From JBFYTX01 sp963739515 (GTDB lineage Bacteria; Chloroflexota; Dehalococcoidia; Dehalococcoidales; RBG-16-60-22), in contig CAVUAO010000002.1 of the NCBI GenBank assembly GCA_963739515.1, positions 372,001 through 436,000 on the forward strand: a stretch of DNA of 64,000 nucleotides, given 5' to 3'. Positions 32,290 to 40,610 of the stretch are shown here, one piece after another. The notes below the pieces were generated by a model that was given only the letters and a program-made list of their open reading frames with translations, searched no databases and had not been told where the DNA came from. Made by a program: the position numbers and the translations under genes. The stretch's first letter is position 1. Each line of letters begins with the position of its first letter.

Positions 32290-33189
32290 CTACCGGAACA
32301 GTAAAAACGTCCCCGCCAGCGTCGCCGCCATGCCGATAAAGACTTTCGGGGTGAACAGCTCGATTTTCCGGTTTATCAAAAATGAAAAGAAAAAGATAAA
32401 AAGTATCTGGATGCTCACCAGCGGCGCCACGACATTAGCCGGACTTCTCCCCAGAGCGGCAAAATAAAGAAGTTGTCCCGCGGCGGTAAACAGTCCGGCA
32501 AGCGCCATCGGCGCAATGTTCTTTTTATAAGAAAGTCGCGCGAAATTACTCCGCCTGGTCCGGCTTAACAACATCAAGCCCATTAATATCCCTGCCATCG
32601 CATAAGAAATAAAATTTCCGGCTACCGCCGAACCCGCTTCTGCCAACGCCGGCTTGATTAACACCGGGGTGATGCCCCAGCACAGCCCCGCTCCCAGAGA
32701 CATCAGTATACCCTTCATGTCGTGAGGCGGCGGCTTTTTTCCCCCTACATCGGGGCGTCCTTTCTCCTGGCTGATGAAAAATACCCCGGCCAGCATGCAC
32801 AGCGCGCCGAAGGCGATAAAGACGGTAAGTTTCTCATCCAAGAAAATCCAGCTTAGTATAACGGTATATATGGGACTGATTTGCGTGATGGGCGTCCCAC
32901 GGTTGGCGCCGATGAGCCGGAAAGAGTTATAGGCCAGCAGCCGCCCGATAATGAAATGAATGACGCCGGCGGCACCGAGCAGCGCCAGCGCCCGCCAGGA
33001 TATCGATATGAGATTATGCCACTCTCCGCTGATAGTGATGGCGATGGCGAAGAACGGAATCCCAATAAAGATACTGATGGCGGTAACGCTGAAGGACTCT
33101 CCCGCCTCGCCGGCGGTTTTTCTGACCAGGACAATGCCGGCGGCAAAGCTGACCGCCGCGATGAGGGCCAGAATCAAGCCTGTATCCAT
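32290..33189 (-). CDS. EamA/DMT-superfamily transporter
   Basis: 299 residues with about ten hydrophobic helices arranged as two EamA repeats (about 1-135 and 155-299). The join is a hydrophilic loop EKGRPDVGGKKPPPHD. Typical features are a Pro in the fourth helix of each half (GTPITQISPIYTVILSWIF; NVVAPLVSIQILFIF). The family exports metabolites, amino acids or drugs; substrate unknown. It is the last gene of the dxs operon, starting 2 bp after hflX. Confidence 0.85.
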   Translation of the reverse strand: MDTGLILALIAAVSFAAGIVLVRKTAGEAGESFSVTAISIFIGIPFFAIAITISGEWHNLISISWRALALLGAAGVIHFIIGRLLAYNSFRLIGANRGTPITQISPIYTVILSWIFLDEKLTVFIAFGALCMLAGVFFISQEKGRPDVGGKKPPPHDMKGILMSLGAGLCWGITPVLIKPALAEAGSAVAGNFISYAMAGILMGLMLLSRTRRSNFARLSYKKNIAPMALAGLFTAAGQLLYFAALGRSPANVVAPLVSIQILFIFFFSFLINRKIELFTPKVFIGMAATLAGTFLLFR

Positions 33190-33191
33190 AA

Positions 33192-34362
33192 TTAATGCTG
33201 AACGGGTGTAACCGCGCGGCCGGCGATGACCTGGCTGATCATCTCGAGGAGTCGGTTAAGTCCCCACCCTTTTAAAGCGGAAATATGTACCGTATAAGGG
33301 TCGTCGGGGACAACCTGGGCGGCGAAATAGTCCAACGCTTGTTTTTCGTCCCAATCCTGACCGCCGGGAAGGCGGTCGATTTTGTTCAGCACCGTCAACC
33401 GCGGTTTGGCTGCGAGACCCAAATCCACCAGGATGTTCTCTACCGTCTGGCACTGCTCGGTGGCGTCCGGCGAGGACAGGTCGACTACGTGCAACAAGAG
33501 GCTGGCTTCATTCAGCTCTTCCAGCGTTGCCCGGAAGGCGTTGATGATAGTCGGCGGCAGCTTGCGGATAAAGCCGACGGTATCGGTGACCAGCACCGCT
33601 TTATTATCGGGAAGCGTCAGTCTCCGTGTGGTGGGGTCGAGGGTGGCAAAGAGCTTATCGTCCGCCAGGACGACATCGGCCTTGCAGAGTACATTTAATA
33701 GCGTGCTTTTCCCGGAGTTGGTATATCCTACCAGGGACACCTCGGGGATGCCGCTTTTCAGTCTTTGCTGCCGGTACTGGGCGCGGCGTTTTCTGATTTC
33801 CTCGGTCTGTTCTTCAAGACGCTGTATTTTACGTCTGATGAGGCGGCGGTCCGTCTCCAGCTGGGATTCGCCCGGGCCCCTGGTGCCGATGCCGCCGCCG
33901 AGTCTTTCCAGGTGGCTCCACTGCCCGGCGAGACTGCGGCAGTAAATACTGGTGCTGGGCCAGTTCCACCTGCAAACGCCCCTCATGAGTGCGGGCGCGC
34001 CTGGCGAAGATGTCCAGAATCAGCGCGGCGCGGTCGATGACCTTTACTTCAAGGGCATCTTCCAGGTTCTGCTGCTGGTTAGGCGTAAGCTCATCGTCGA
34101 AAATGACCACCGTGTACGGGTTCGTGCTCTTTAAAGCCAGGAGGTCCTGGATTTTTCCCTTACCGATATAGTAGTCGTGCGTCGGCGCCGGCAGCTGCTG
34201 GATGATTTTACCGACGACGACCGCCCCGGCGGTATCCGCCAACTGCGCCAGTTCCTCCAGCGAATTCCTGGTCGAATCCCTTCCCTGGCTGCCTTTATGA
34301 GACACCGCCAGTAAAAGGGCGCGTTCCGGCGCCGCCCTGGTGATAATCGCGTTCTTAGTAAT
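33192..34362 (-). pseudogene. hflX: GTPase HflX, one frameshift
   Basis: HflX is a ribosome-associated GTPase that splits stalled ribosomes. Its N-terminal domain (ERALLLAVSHKG ... YYIGKGKIQDLLAL ... VIFDDELTPNQQQNLE) and its G domain (GGGIGTRGPGESQLETDRRL, P-loop GYTNSGKSTLLN, DTVGFIRKLP, NKID) are both present. They lie in two frames joined near 33935, where removing one base restores LLPRLAGQW. The conserved ERALLL start lies upstream of the first ATG/GTG (34305). Only an ATT at 34362, seven bases after AGGAG, would include it. Either a single consensus error or a recent inactivation. Confidence 0.82.
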
Positions 34363-34395
34363 ATGTTTCTCCTGGCGACAATATATTATGTCAAG

Positions 34396-35580
34396 TTATT
34401 TCTTCATGGTCAGGCGACGTGTATTGCGCCATCCCGAAAGCCGCGAGAGTCCTTTGACCAGCGAGGCATCGGGGATAGTCAGAGATAACCTCACATAGCC
34501 CTCGCCGCTGTGGCCATACCCTACTCCCGGGGTGACCGCCACGCCGACCTGCTCCAGTAAGTCGGCGGTAAAATCCACCGAGTTATAGCCTTCCGGCACC
34601 TTCGCCCAGATATAAAGGCTCGCCCTGGGCGGCGTTACCTGAAGACCGATATTATTCAGCACCTCGCAAATAAGGTCGCGGCGTCTCTGGTAAACGGCAT
34701 TATGCTCGGCGATGGCGTCCTGCGGACCGTTAAACGCCTGGATAGCCATTTGCTGGATAGCCTGGGGAATACCTGAGTCGAGGTTGGACTTCAACGTCCG
34801 CAGCGCCCCTACCGCCTGGGCGTTACCGACCACCATGCCGATACGCCAGCCGGTCATGTTATAGCTCTTGGACAGCGAATGAAACTCCACGCCGATATCT
34901 TTAGCCCCCTCCGCCTGCATAAAGCTGACCGGCTGGTAGCCGTCGAAAGCCACCTCCGAGTAAGGGCCGTCATGGCAGACGAGGATATCATGCTTCTTGG
35001 CAAATTCAACCACCTTATTAAAGAAAGTGAGGTCGGCGACGGCGCCGGTGGGGTTGTTGGGATAGTTAATCCACAGCACTTTGGTCTTTTGCAGGATATC
35101 CTCGCGAATGCCATCAAAACTGGGCAGAAAGCCAGTGCTTTCCTTGAGCGACAGGTAGTACGGTCGGCCGCCGGCCAGCTGCGTGCCGATGGCGTAGACC
35201 GGATAGGCGGGGTCCGGCACCAGCGCGATATCCCCGGGGTCGATAACGCAAAAAGCGATGTGCCCGATGCCTTCCTTGGAGCCGATGAGCGGCAGCACCT
35301 CGGTGGAGGGGTCGAGATTAACGTTGAAGCGTTTTTTATACCATGCGGCGATAGACCGGCGCAGTTCCGGCAGACCCTCGGACTCGGGGTAGCGGTGGTT
35401 CGCCGGGTCCTGCGCCGCCTGGCAAAGGGAGCTGATGATATGGGCCGGGGTCGGGATATCCGGGTCGCCGATAGCGAAGCTGATGACCTCCTCGCCTCTG
35501 GCCCTTTTCTCGGCTATTTTTTTATTAATCTCGACGAACAGGTATGGCTTGAGATTTTCGATGCGCCGGGCTATTTTCAT
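34396..35580 (-). CDS. dapL: LL-diaminopimelate aminotransferase
   Basis: 394 residues, PLP-dependent class I aminotransferase of the DapL type, which converts tetrahydrodipicolinate directly to LL-diaminopimelate for lysine and peptidoglycan precursors. Visible landmarks are PYLFVEINKKIAEKR, FAIGDPDIPTPAHI, YPESEGLPELRRSIAAWYKKRF, WINYPNNPTGA and SLSKSYNMTGWRIG with the PLP lysine. It follows dapF by 10 bp, and DapF uses its product, so the two steps are encoded together. The assignment could be a related aspartate aminotransferase, but the neighbour makes DapL likely. Confidence 0.9.
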   Translation of the reverse strand: MKIARRIENLKPYLFVEINKKIAEKRARGEEVISFAIGDPDIPTPAHIISSLCQAAQDPANHRYPESEGLPELRRSIAAWYKKRFNVNLDPSTEVLPLIGSKEGIGHIAFCVIDPGDIALVPDPAYPVYAIGTQLAGGRPYYLSLKESTGFLPSFDGIREDILQKTKVLWINYPNNPTGAVADLTFFNKVVEFAKKHDILVCHDGPYSEVAFDGYQPVSFMQAEGAKDIGVEFHSLSKSYNMTGWRIGMVVGNAQAVGALRTLKSNLDSGIPQAIQQMAIQAFNGPQDAIAEHNAVYQRRRDLICEVLNNIGLQVTPPRASLYIWAKVPEGYNSVDFTADLLEQVGVAVTPGVGYGHSGEGYVRLSLTIPDASLVKGLSRLSGWRNTRRLTMKK

Positions 35581-35590
35581 ATATTACTCC

Positions 35591-36457
35591 TCAGTCTGGC
35601 CATTTCCCTTCGAAGACCATCTCCGCCGGCCCTCCCAACACGACCTCTCTATTGCCATTCCATTCGGCGTTCAGCACTCCGCCGGGGAGTTTGATATCCA
35701 CCTTGGATTCGGTATAACCGAGCGACTTCGAAGCTACGGTGATGGCGCAGGCGCCGCTGCCGCAAGCCAGCGTTTCTCCCACGCCCCTCTCCCAGACGCG
35801 GGCCTCGATGTGCTGACGGTCGAGCACCCGCGCGACCTCAAAATTTACCCGGTTGGGAAAGACCGGCAGGTTTTCCACCAGGGGCCCGATTCGGGATAAA
35901 GGGAAACTTTCTACCGGCTCCCGGGTAAAATGGACGGCGTGGGGGTTCCCCATGGAAACCAGGTTGAGTGTTAGCTCGGTGCTGTCTACCTTGGACATAT
36001 AAGACATCATACCATTAGTCACTACCACGTTGGTGCCGGGCCGGAGATTCGCCGGAATTTGCGCGGCGGACAATCTCGGTTTTCCCATGTTCGCCCAGAA
36101 CTTGACCACCCGGCCGCCTTTTCTCTCCAGGCGGACGTGATTGACGGTAGCTACCGTCTCGATGGTCATCTCTTCGGCGTCCGGGCTAGCCAGTCCATTC
36201 TCCAGGACATAGCGCGCCAGGCACCTGATGCCGTTACCGCAGGTCTCGGCTTCAGAGCCGTCGGCGTCAAAAGTACGCATACCGAAATCGGCCTTATCGG
36301 AGGGCAGCAGTATGATCAGGCTATCGCAGCCGATGCCCAGATGACGGTTACAGACAGCTATCGCCATTTTCGACCAGTCGCGTTTTATATTACGGGCTTC
36401 CACCATAACGAAATCGTTGGCGGCGCCCTGCATCTTGGTGAAATCCATTAACTGCAT
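35591..36457 (-). CDS. dapF: Diaminopimelate epimerase
   Basis: 288 residues. Interconverts LL- and meso-diaminopimelate by a two-cysteine acid/base mechanism. Both catalytic cysteines are in place: AETCGNGIRC in the first half and ACGSGACA in the second. The start FTKMQGAANDFVM is the usual N-terminus. The first ATG at 36457 is followed by another three codons on (MQLMDF), either of which could be used. It is between miaA (14 bp) and dapL (10 bp). Confidence 0.95.
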   Translation of the reverse strand: MQLMDFTKMQGAANDFVMVEARNIKRDWSKMAIAVCNRHLGIGCDSLIILLPSDKADFGMRTFDADGSEAETCGNGIRCLARYVLENGLASPDAEEMTIETVATVNHVRLERKGGRVVKFWANMGKPRLSAAQIPANLRPGTNVVVTNGMMSYMSKVDSTELTLNLVSMGNPHAVHFTREPVESFPLSRIGPLVENLPVFPNRVNFEVARVLDRQHIEARVWERGVGETLACGSGACAITVASKSLGYTESKVDIKLPGGVLNAEWNGNREVVLGGPAEMVFEGKWPD

Positions 36458-36471
36458 CTCTCTTTCTCATT

Positions 36472-37392
36472 TTATTCATTTCGCAGGAACTCAGAAAGCA
36501 TTTTCTCTATCGCAAAATCAGGCTGACTTTGGATATCGAACCAGTGAATATCGGCATCGTCCCGCCGGAACCAGGCATACTGGTGACGAATAAACCGATG
36601 GGTCTCCGTTTTCATTTTATGCGTCGCTTCCTCCAGTGTTAATTCGCTTTTCAGAAACTGTCCTATCTGACGGTAGCCGATGCCGGACATGGACGGCAAG
36701 TCCAGGTCGTATCCCCTTTTCCGGAGGTTTTCCACCTCGCGGACGAGGCCGCGTTCGATCATTTCATCCACCCGGTGGTCAACCATGCGATACAGCTCGG
36801 CGCGGTCAGTCGTCAGTCCAATGATAAATGGAGAAAATGCGGGGGGTTTTTTACGTCCGAGCCGGGAAAAAGCCTCTCCGGCCTTGGCATGAACCTCGAG
36901 GGCGCGGATCACACGGCGCACATTGCGGCGATTAATTTTTGCTGCCGCGTCAGGGTCGGCAATGATAAGTTCGTTATAGAGTTCATCGATGCTTCCCTCA
37001 CTGGCTCTCTTTTCTCTATTATACCTGAATTCACGGTCGGGAGAAACTCCAGGCACCTGCCAGCCTTCCAGCAACGCTTTAACGTAAAGTCCCGTGCCGC
37101 CCACCAGGAAAGGCAGCTTGCCCCGCTGAAAAATACCGGCGATAGCCCGGTTGGCGAGCTCCAGGTATTGCGCCAGGCTGAAATCCTCATCAGGGTTGAC
37201 GATATCGATAAGATGGTGGGGAACAAGAGACATTTCTTGAGGAGTCGGTTTGGCGGTGCCGATATCCAGACAGCGATAGACCTGCCGGCTGTCCGCGCTG
37301 ACGATTTCACCGTGAAAGACACCCGCGAGATGAAGGGCCAGGCGGCTCTTGCCGATACCGGTAGGACCGATGACAGCAACGAGACGCTTCAT
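36472..37392 (-). CDS. miaA: tRNA dimethylallyltransferase
   Basis: 306 residues. Adds a dimethylallyl group to A37 of tRNAs reading codons that start with U. The P-loop GPTGIGKSRLA, the substrate Asp in SADSRQVYRCLDIGTAKP, GGTGLYVKALLEG and RNVRRVIRALEV are all recognisable, as is the C-terminal TRQYAWFR-like RHQYAWFRR. Its substrate dimethylallyl diphosphate comes from the pathway begun by Dxs in the same operon. It starts 7 bp after tpiA. Confidence 0.95.
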   Translation of the reverse strand: MKRLVAVIGPTGIGKSRLALHLAGVFHGEIVSADSRQVYRCLDIGTAKPTPQEMSLVPHHLIDIVNPDEDFSLAQYLELANRAIAGIFQRGKLPFLVGGTGLYVKALLEGWQVPGVSPDREFRYNREKRASEGSIDELYNELIIADPDAAAKINRRNVRRVIRALEVHAKAGEAFSRLGRKKPPAFSPFIIGLTTDRAELYRMVDHRVDEMIERGLVREVENLRKRGYDLDLPSMSGIGYRQIGQFLKSELTLEEATHKMKTETHRFIRHQYAWFRRDDADIHWFDIQSQPDFAIEKMLSEFLRNE

Positions 37393-37399
37393 GCTCCGG

Positions 37400-38164
37400 T
37401 TAAACGCCTTTAATATCGGAAGCCTGTTTCACGATGCTGACGAATTCGTCGGCGCGAAGGCTCGCGCCACCCACCAGGGCGCCATCGATGTCCGATTTTC
37501 TCATAAACTCGGCAATGTTGGCGGCGGTGACACTGCCCCCGTAAAGGATGCGTACAGTGTTGGCGATGCCGCTGCCGTGCAGTTTCGAAATAAACTGCCG
37601 GATAAAACCGATGGTCTTATTAGCGTCATCGCCGCTAGCCGACTTGCCCGTGCCGATAGCCCATACCGGCTCGTAAGCGATGACACAGCCGCCGAGATAA
37701 TAAAAACGGTCGGAGGATGCCATGAGCTGGCGTCCCAGGACCTCTTTCGTTTGCCCCGCCTCGTTTTCCTCCAGAGTCTCCCCGATGCAAAAGATGGGCT
37801 TCAGGTGGCTCTTGACCGCCGCTTTCATTTTCTTATCGATAATTTCATCCGTCTCGCCGAAATGCTGCCGGCGCTCGGAGTGCCCGATGATGACGTAATC
37901 GCAAAGCCCCGCCAGCATTAGAGGAGAGATCTCACCGGTATAAGCTCCTTTTTCTTCGTAAAAGAGATTCTGGGCGCCCAACCGGATACCGCTTCCCTGG
38001 AGGATTGCCCTAGCGGCCATCAGAGAAACGAAGGGTAAACAAAGAGCTTTTTCCACGCCCTTTATTTTTTGCAGCTCGGGCTGCATCGATTTAATCAGAT
38101 TGATGGCTTCTTCAATCGTGGTATTCATTTTCCAGTTACCGGCAATCAATGGTACGCGTGTCAT
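37400..38164 (-). CDS. tpiA: Triosephosphate isomerase
   Basis: 254 residues, full TIM barrel. Catalytic residues: N and K in AGNWKMN, H in IIGHSERR, and E in AYEPVWAIGTG; the phosphate-binding loop is LYGGSVTAAN and GALVGGASL. Interconverts glyceraldehyde-3-phosphate and dihydroxyacetone phosphate. It is set between apgM (9 bp) and miaA (7 bp) in the operon. Glyceraldehyde-3-phosphate is also a Dxs substrate. Confidence 0.96.
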   Translation of the reverse strand: MTRVPLIAGNWKMNTTIEEAINLIKSMQPELQKIKGVEKALCLPFVSLMAARAILQGSGIRLGAQNLFYEEKGAYTGEISPLMLAGLCDYVIIGHSERRQHFGETDEIIDKKMKAAVKSHLKPIFCIGETLEENEAGQTKEVLGRQLMASSDRFYYLGGCVIAYEPVWAIGTGKSASGDDANKTIGFIRQFISKLHGSGIANTVRILYGGSVTAANIAEFMRKSDIDGALVGGASLRADEFVSIVKQASDIKGV

Positions 38165-38173
38165 TTTTAACTC

Positions 38174-39379
38174 CTAAGCTCCGTACTTGGTCAACTTCAA
38201 GGCATTAGCCATCGCCAGGGGCATAATCCGGGTGGCGCTAAGCCTGCCCAAGCCGCCCACCAGGAAAGCCTTTTCGGAGAACTCTTTCACGCCGTCCGCC
38301 CGGCAATATTTAGAGCATAGCAGGACCGGCACCGGGTGCCAGCTATGGCCGCCGAGCACTGAGGGAGTCGAGTGGTCGCCGGTAATCACCAGCACATCCG
38401 GTTCCAGAGCGGTCAGACCGGGCAGCGCGGCATCGATCTGCTCCAGGACCTTCACTTTGCGCGCGAAGTCGCCGTCTTCACCGGCGGTGTCCGTCCATTT
38501 TAGATGCAAGAAGAAAAAGTCATATTTTTTATAATTGTTCCGTAAAGTCTGAAATTCATCTTCCAGTGTGGTGCCTGTCTCAGCGACCCGCATACCCACC
38601 AACCGCGCCAGCCCGCGGTACATGGGATAAACGGCGATGGCCAGCGGATTCAGCTTATAGATTTCCGGCATGGTGGGTAATTGCGGTTTTTTAGAGAAGC
38701 CACGCAATAAAATCATGTTCGCCGGATGGCGATTCTTTAAAATTTCTGTGGCTTTTGCGATAAATTCATTAACGATACTGGCGGTCTGCCTGGCTCCGGC
38801 ATGCATCGGTGCAACCGTCAGCGGGGCCACGCCAGTCTGCGAAGGGTCGGACTCGGTTAATTCAGTCTGCAGGTTCTGGCCGCGGAAAATAACGACGAAG
38901 CGGTGTTCCCTGACCGGGTATATCTTTATGTCAACTCCTTCAACCGATATGGCATTAAGTAATTTACACAACTCGGCGCATTTTTCCGTAGAAATACGCC
39001 CCGCCCGGCGGTCGGTAATCATGCCTTTGGCATCGACGGTGCAAAAATTGCCCCGGGCGGCAACGTCACCATCTTTAAGCTCGATGTCGATGCCCATGGC
39101 TTCCAGCACTCCCCTGCCGATACTGCATTCAAGGGGGTCGTAACCGAAAAGCGCCAGGTGGCCCGGACCGCTGCCCGGCGTGATGCCGGGGGCGACAGGG
39201 TCGGCCAGGCCGCAGATCCCCCGCGCTGACAACGCATTTAGATTAGGCAGGCGGGCGGTTTCCAGTTCTGTCCGGCCGGTCCTGGGGTCGGGCAGACCGC
39301 CCAGCCCGTCAATGACCAGCATGACGATCTTCTCCGGCGAGGTCCAGGAAATGCCCTTGATCAACTCCAGGTTATTCAT
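38174..39379 (-). CDS. apgM: Cofactor-independent phosphoglycerate mutase, archaeal type
   Basis: 401 residues of the alkaline-phosphatase superfamily, ApgM branch, which interconverts 3- and 2-phosphoglycerate without 2,3-bisphosphoglycerate. The metal-binding start MLVIDGLGGLPD, the nucleophile serine in TPGSGPGHLALFGYDP, KWTDTAGEDGD and TGDHSTPSVLGGHSWHPVP are as expected. It overlaps the pgk stop by four bases, so the two are translationally coupled. This enzyme form is common in archaea and several anaerobic bacterial phyla. Confidence 0.93.
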   Translation of the reverse strand: MNNLELIKGISWTSPEKIVMLVIDGLGGLPDPRTGRTELETARLPNLNALSARGICGLADPVAPGITPGSGPGHLALFGYDPLECSIGRGVLEAMGIDIELKDGDVAARGNFCTVDAKGMITDRRAGRISTEKCAELCKLLNAISVEGVDIKIYPVREHRFVVIFRGQNLQTELTESDPSQTGVAPLTVAPMHAGARQTASIVNEFIAKATEILKNRHPANMILLRGFSKKPQLPTMPEIYKLNPLAIAVYPMYRGLARLVGMRVAETGTTLEDEFQTLRNNYKKYDFFFLHLKWTDTAGEDGDFARKVKVLEQIDAALPGLTALEPDVLVITGDHSTPSVLGGHSWHPVPVLLCSKYCRADGVKEFSEKAFLVGGLGRLSATRIMPLAMANALKLTKYGA

Positions 39380-40566
39380 TTCTTATCCAGTAATGATACC
39401 ACACCGGGCAATTGGCTGCCGCCCAGGAACTCTAGGGAGGCGCCGCCGCCCGTGGAAACGAAGGTGATTTTATCGGCGAGCCCCAGCGCATCGATGATTT
39501 CCGCCGTCGAGCCGCCCCCCACGATGGTTTTGGCTTGAAGCGAGGGCAACAGCCTGGCTAACGTTTCCGTACCCCGGGCAAACTGCGGAATCTCCTGCAC
39601 GCCCATGGGCCCGTTCCAGAAAACCGTCCGGCTTTTTTTCAGTTCCTGACGGAAAGCTGCTAGAGTTTTAGGGCCGATATCTACTATTTTTTTATTGTCC
39701 GGTATCGCGTCGACCGATACTATCTTACCCGCGGCTTGACTATCGATTTCGTCGGCGACCATGACATCGACGGGCAGCACCAGCTTAACCCCGCACTTTT
39801 CCGCCTGCTTGATCAGGTCGGCCGCAATGCCGATACTCTCCGCCTCGACGGCCGATACGCCTACTCCAATTGACCTGGCTTTCAGGAATGTTGCCGCCAT
39901 GCCGCCGCCGATAAGAAGGCAGTCCACCTTGTCCATAATGTTTTTTAACACGGCGACTTTATCGCTGACCTTGGCCCCGCCGAAGAGGGCGACGAAGGGG
40001 TGGTCCGGGTCCTTTAAAAGACTGCCCAACGTGTTGATTTCTTTTTCAAGGAGCAGGCCGGCCACCGCCGGCAGGAACCTGGTAATGCCGGATATCGAGG
40101 CATGGGCGCGGTGAGAGGTGCCGAAGGCATCATTGACAAAGACATCGCCGAGACGGGCTAAAGCCCTGGCGAAGTTCTCATCGCCCTCCTCCTCCTCAGA
40201 GTGAAAGCGCAGGTTCTCCAGCAGCAGGACATCGCCGGATTTCAGAACCGCAACGGACTTCTCGGCCACCGGCCCGATACAGTCCGCGGCAAAAGTCACC
40301 GGTTTACCAAGAATCTGGGAAAGCCGCTCGGCCACCGGCGCGAGGCTGAATTCCTTGGCCGGTTTTCCTTTCGGTCGGCCGAGGTGAGACATCAAGATAA
40401 CTCTGGCTTGATGGTCGATGAGGTAGTTAATCGTGGGTAAAGCGGCCCGGATACGGCTGTCGTCGGTGATGGTACCGTTACCGGCATCCATGGGAACGTT
40501 GAAGTCGACGCGTACCAGGACTCTTTTACCGGTGACCTCGATGTCCCTGACGGTCATCTTGTTCAC
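39376..40566 (-). CDS. pgk: Phosphoglycerate kinase
   Basis: 396 residues. Key segments are RVLVRVDFNVPMD, SHLGRPKGK, the hinge region GGAKVSDKVAVLKN, and the nucleotide site FWNGPMGV and GGGSTAEI. I use the GTG at 40566, which has GGGGAG six bases upstream. An ATG three codons later would lie too far from it. It follows dxs by 44 bp and overlaps apgM. No gap gene is present in the operon. Confidence 0.96.
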   Translation of the reverse strand: MNKMTVRDIEVTGKRVLVRVDFNVPMDAGNGTITDDSRIRAALPTINYLIDHQARVILMSHLGRPKGKPAKEFSLAPVAERLSQILGKPVTFAADCIGPVAEKSVAVLKSGDVLLLENLRFHSEEEEGDENFARALARLGDVFVNDAFGTSHRAHASISGITRFLPAVAGLLLEKEINTLGSLLKDPDHPFVALFGGAKVSDKVAVLKNIMDKVDCLLIGGGMAATFLKARSIGVGVSAVEAESIGIAADLIKQAEKCGVKLVLPVDVMVADEIDSQAAGKIVSVDAIPDNKKIVDIGPKTLAAFRQELKKSRTVFWNGPMGVQEIPQFARGTETLARLLPSLQAKTIVGGGSTAEIIDALGLADKITFVSTGGGASLEFLGGSQLPGVVSLLDKK

Positions 40567-40610
40567 GCATCACTCCCCTACCCTACTGAGCGTAAAGTGA
40601 TTTTTAATCG

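Noticed and set aside
34879..35694. 271-aa plus-strand frame
   Set aside because: Antisense to dapL and dapF, which are certain on the minus strand; a shadow frame in GC-rich coding DNA.
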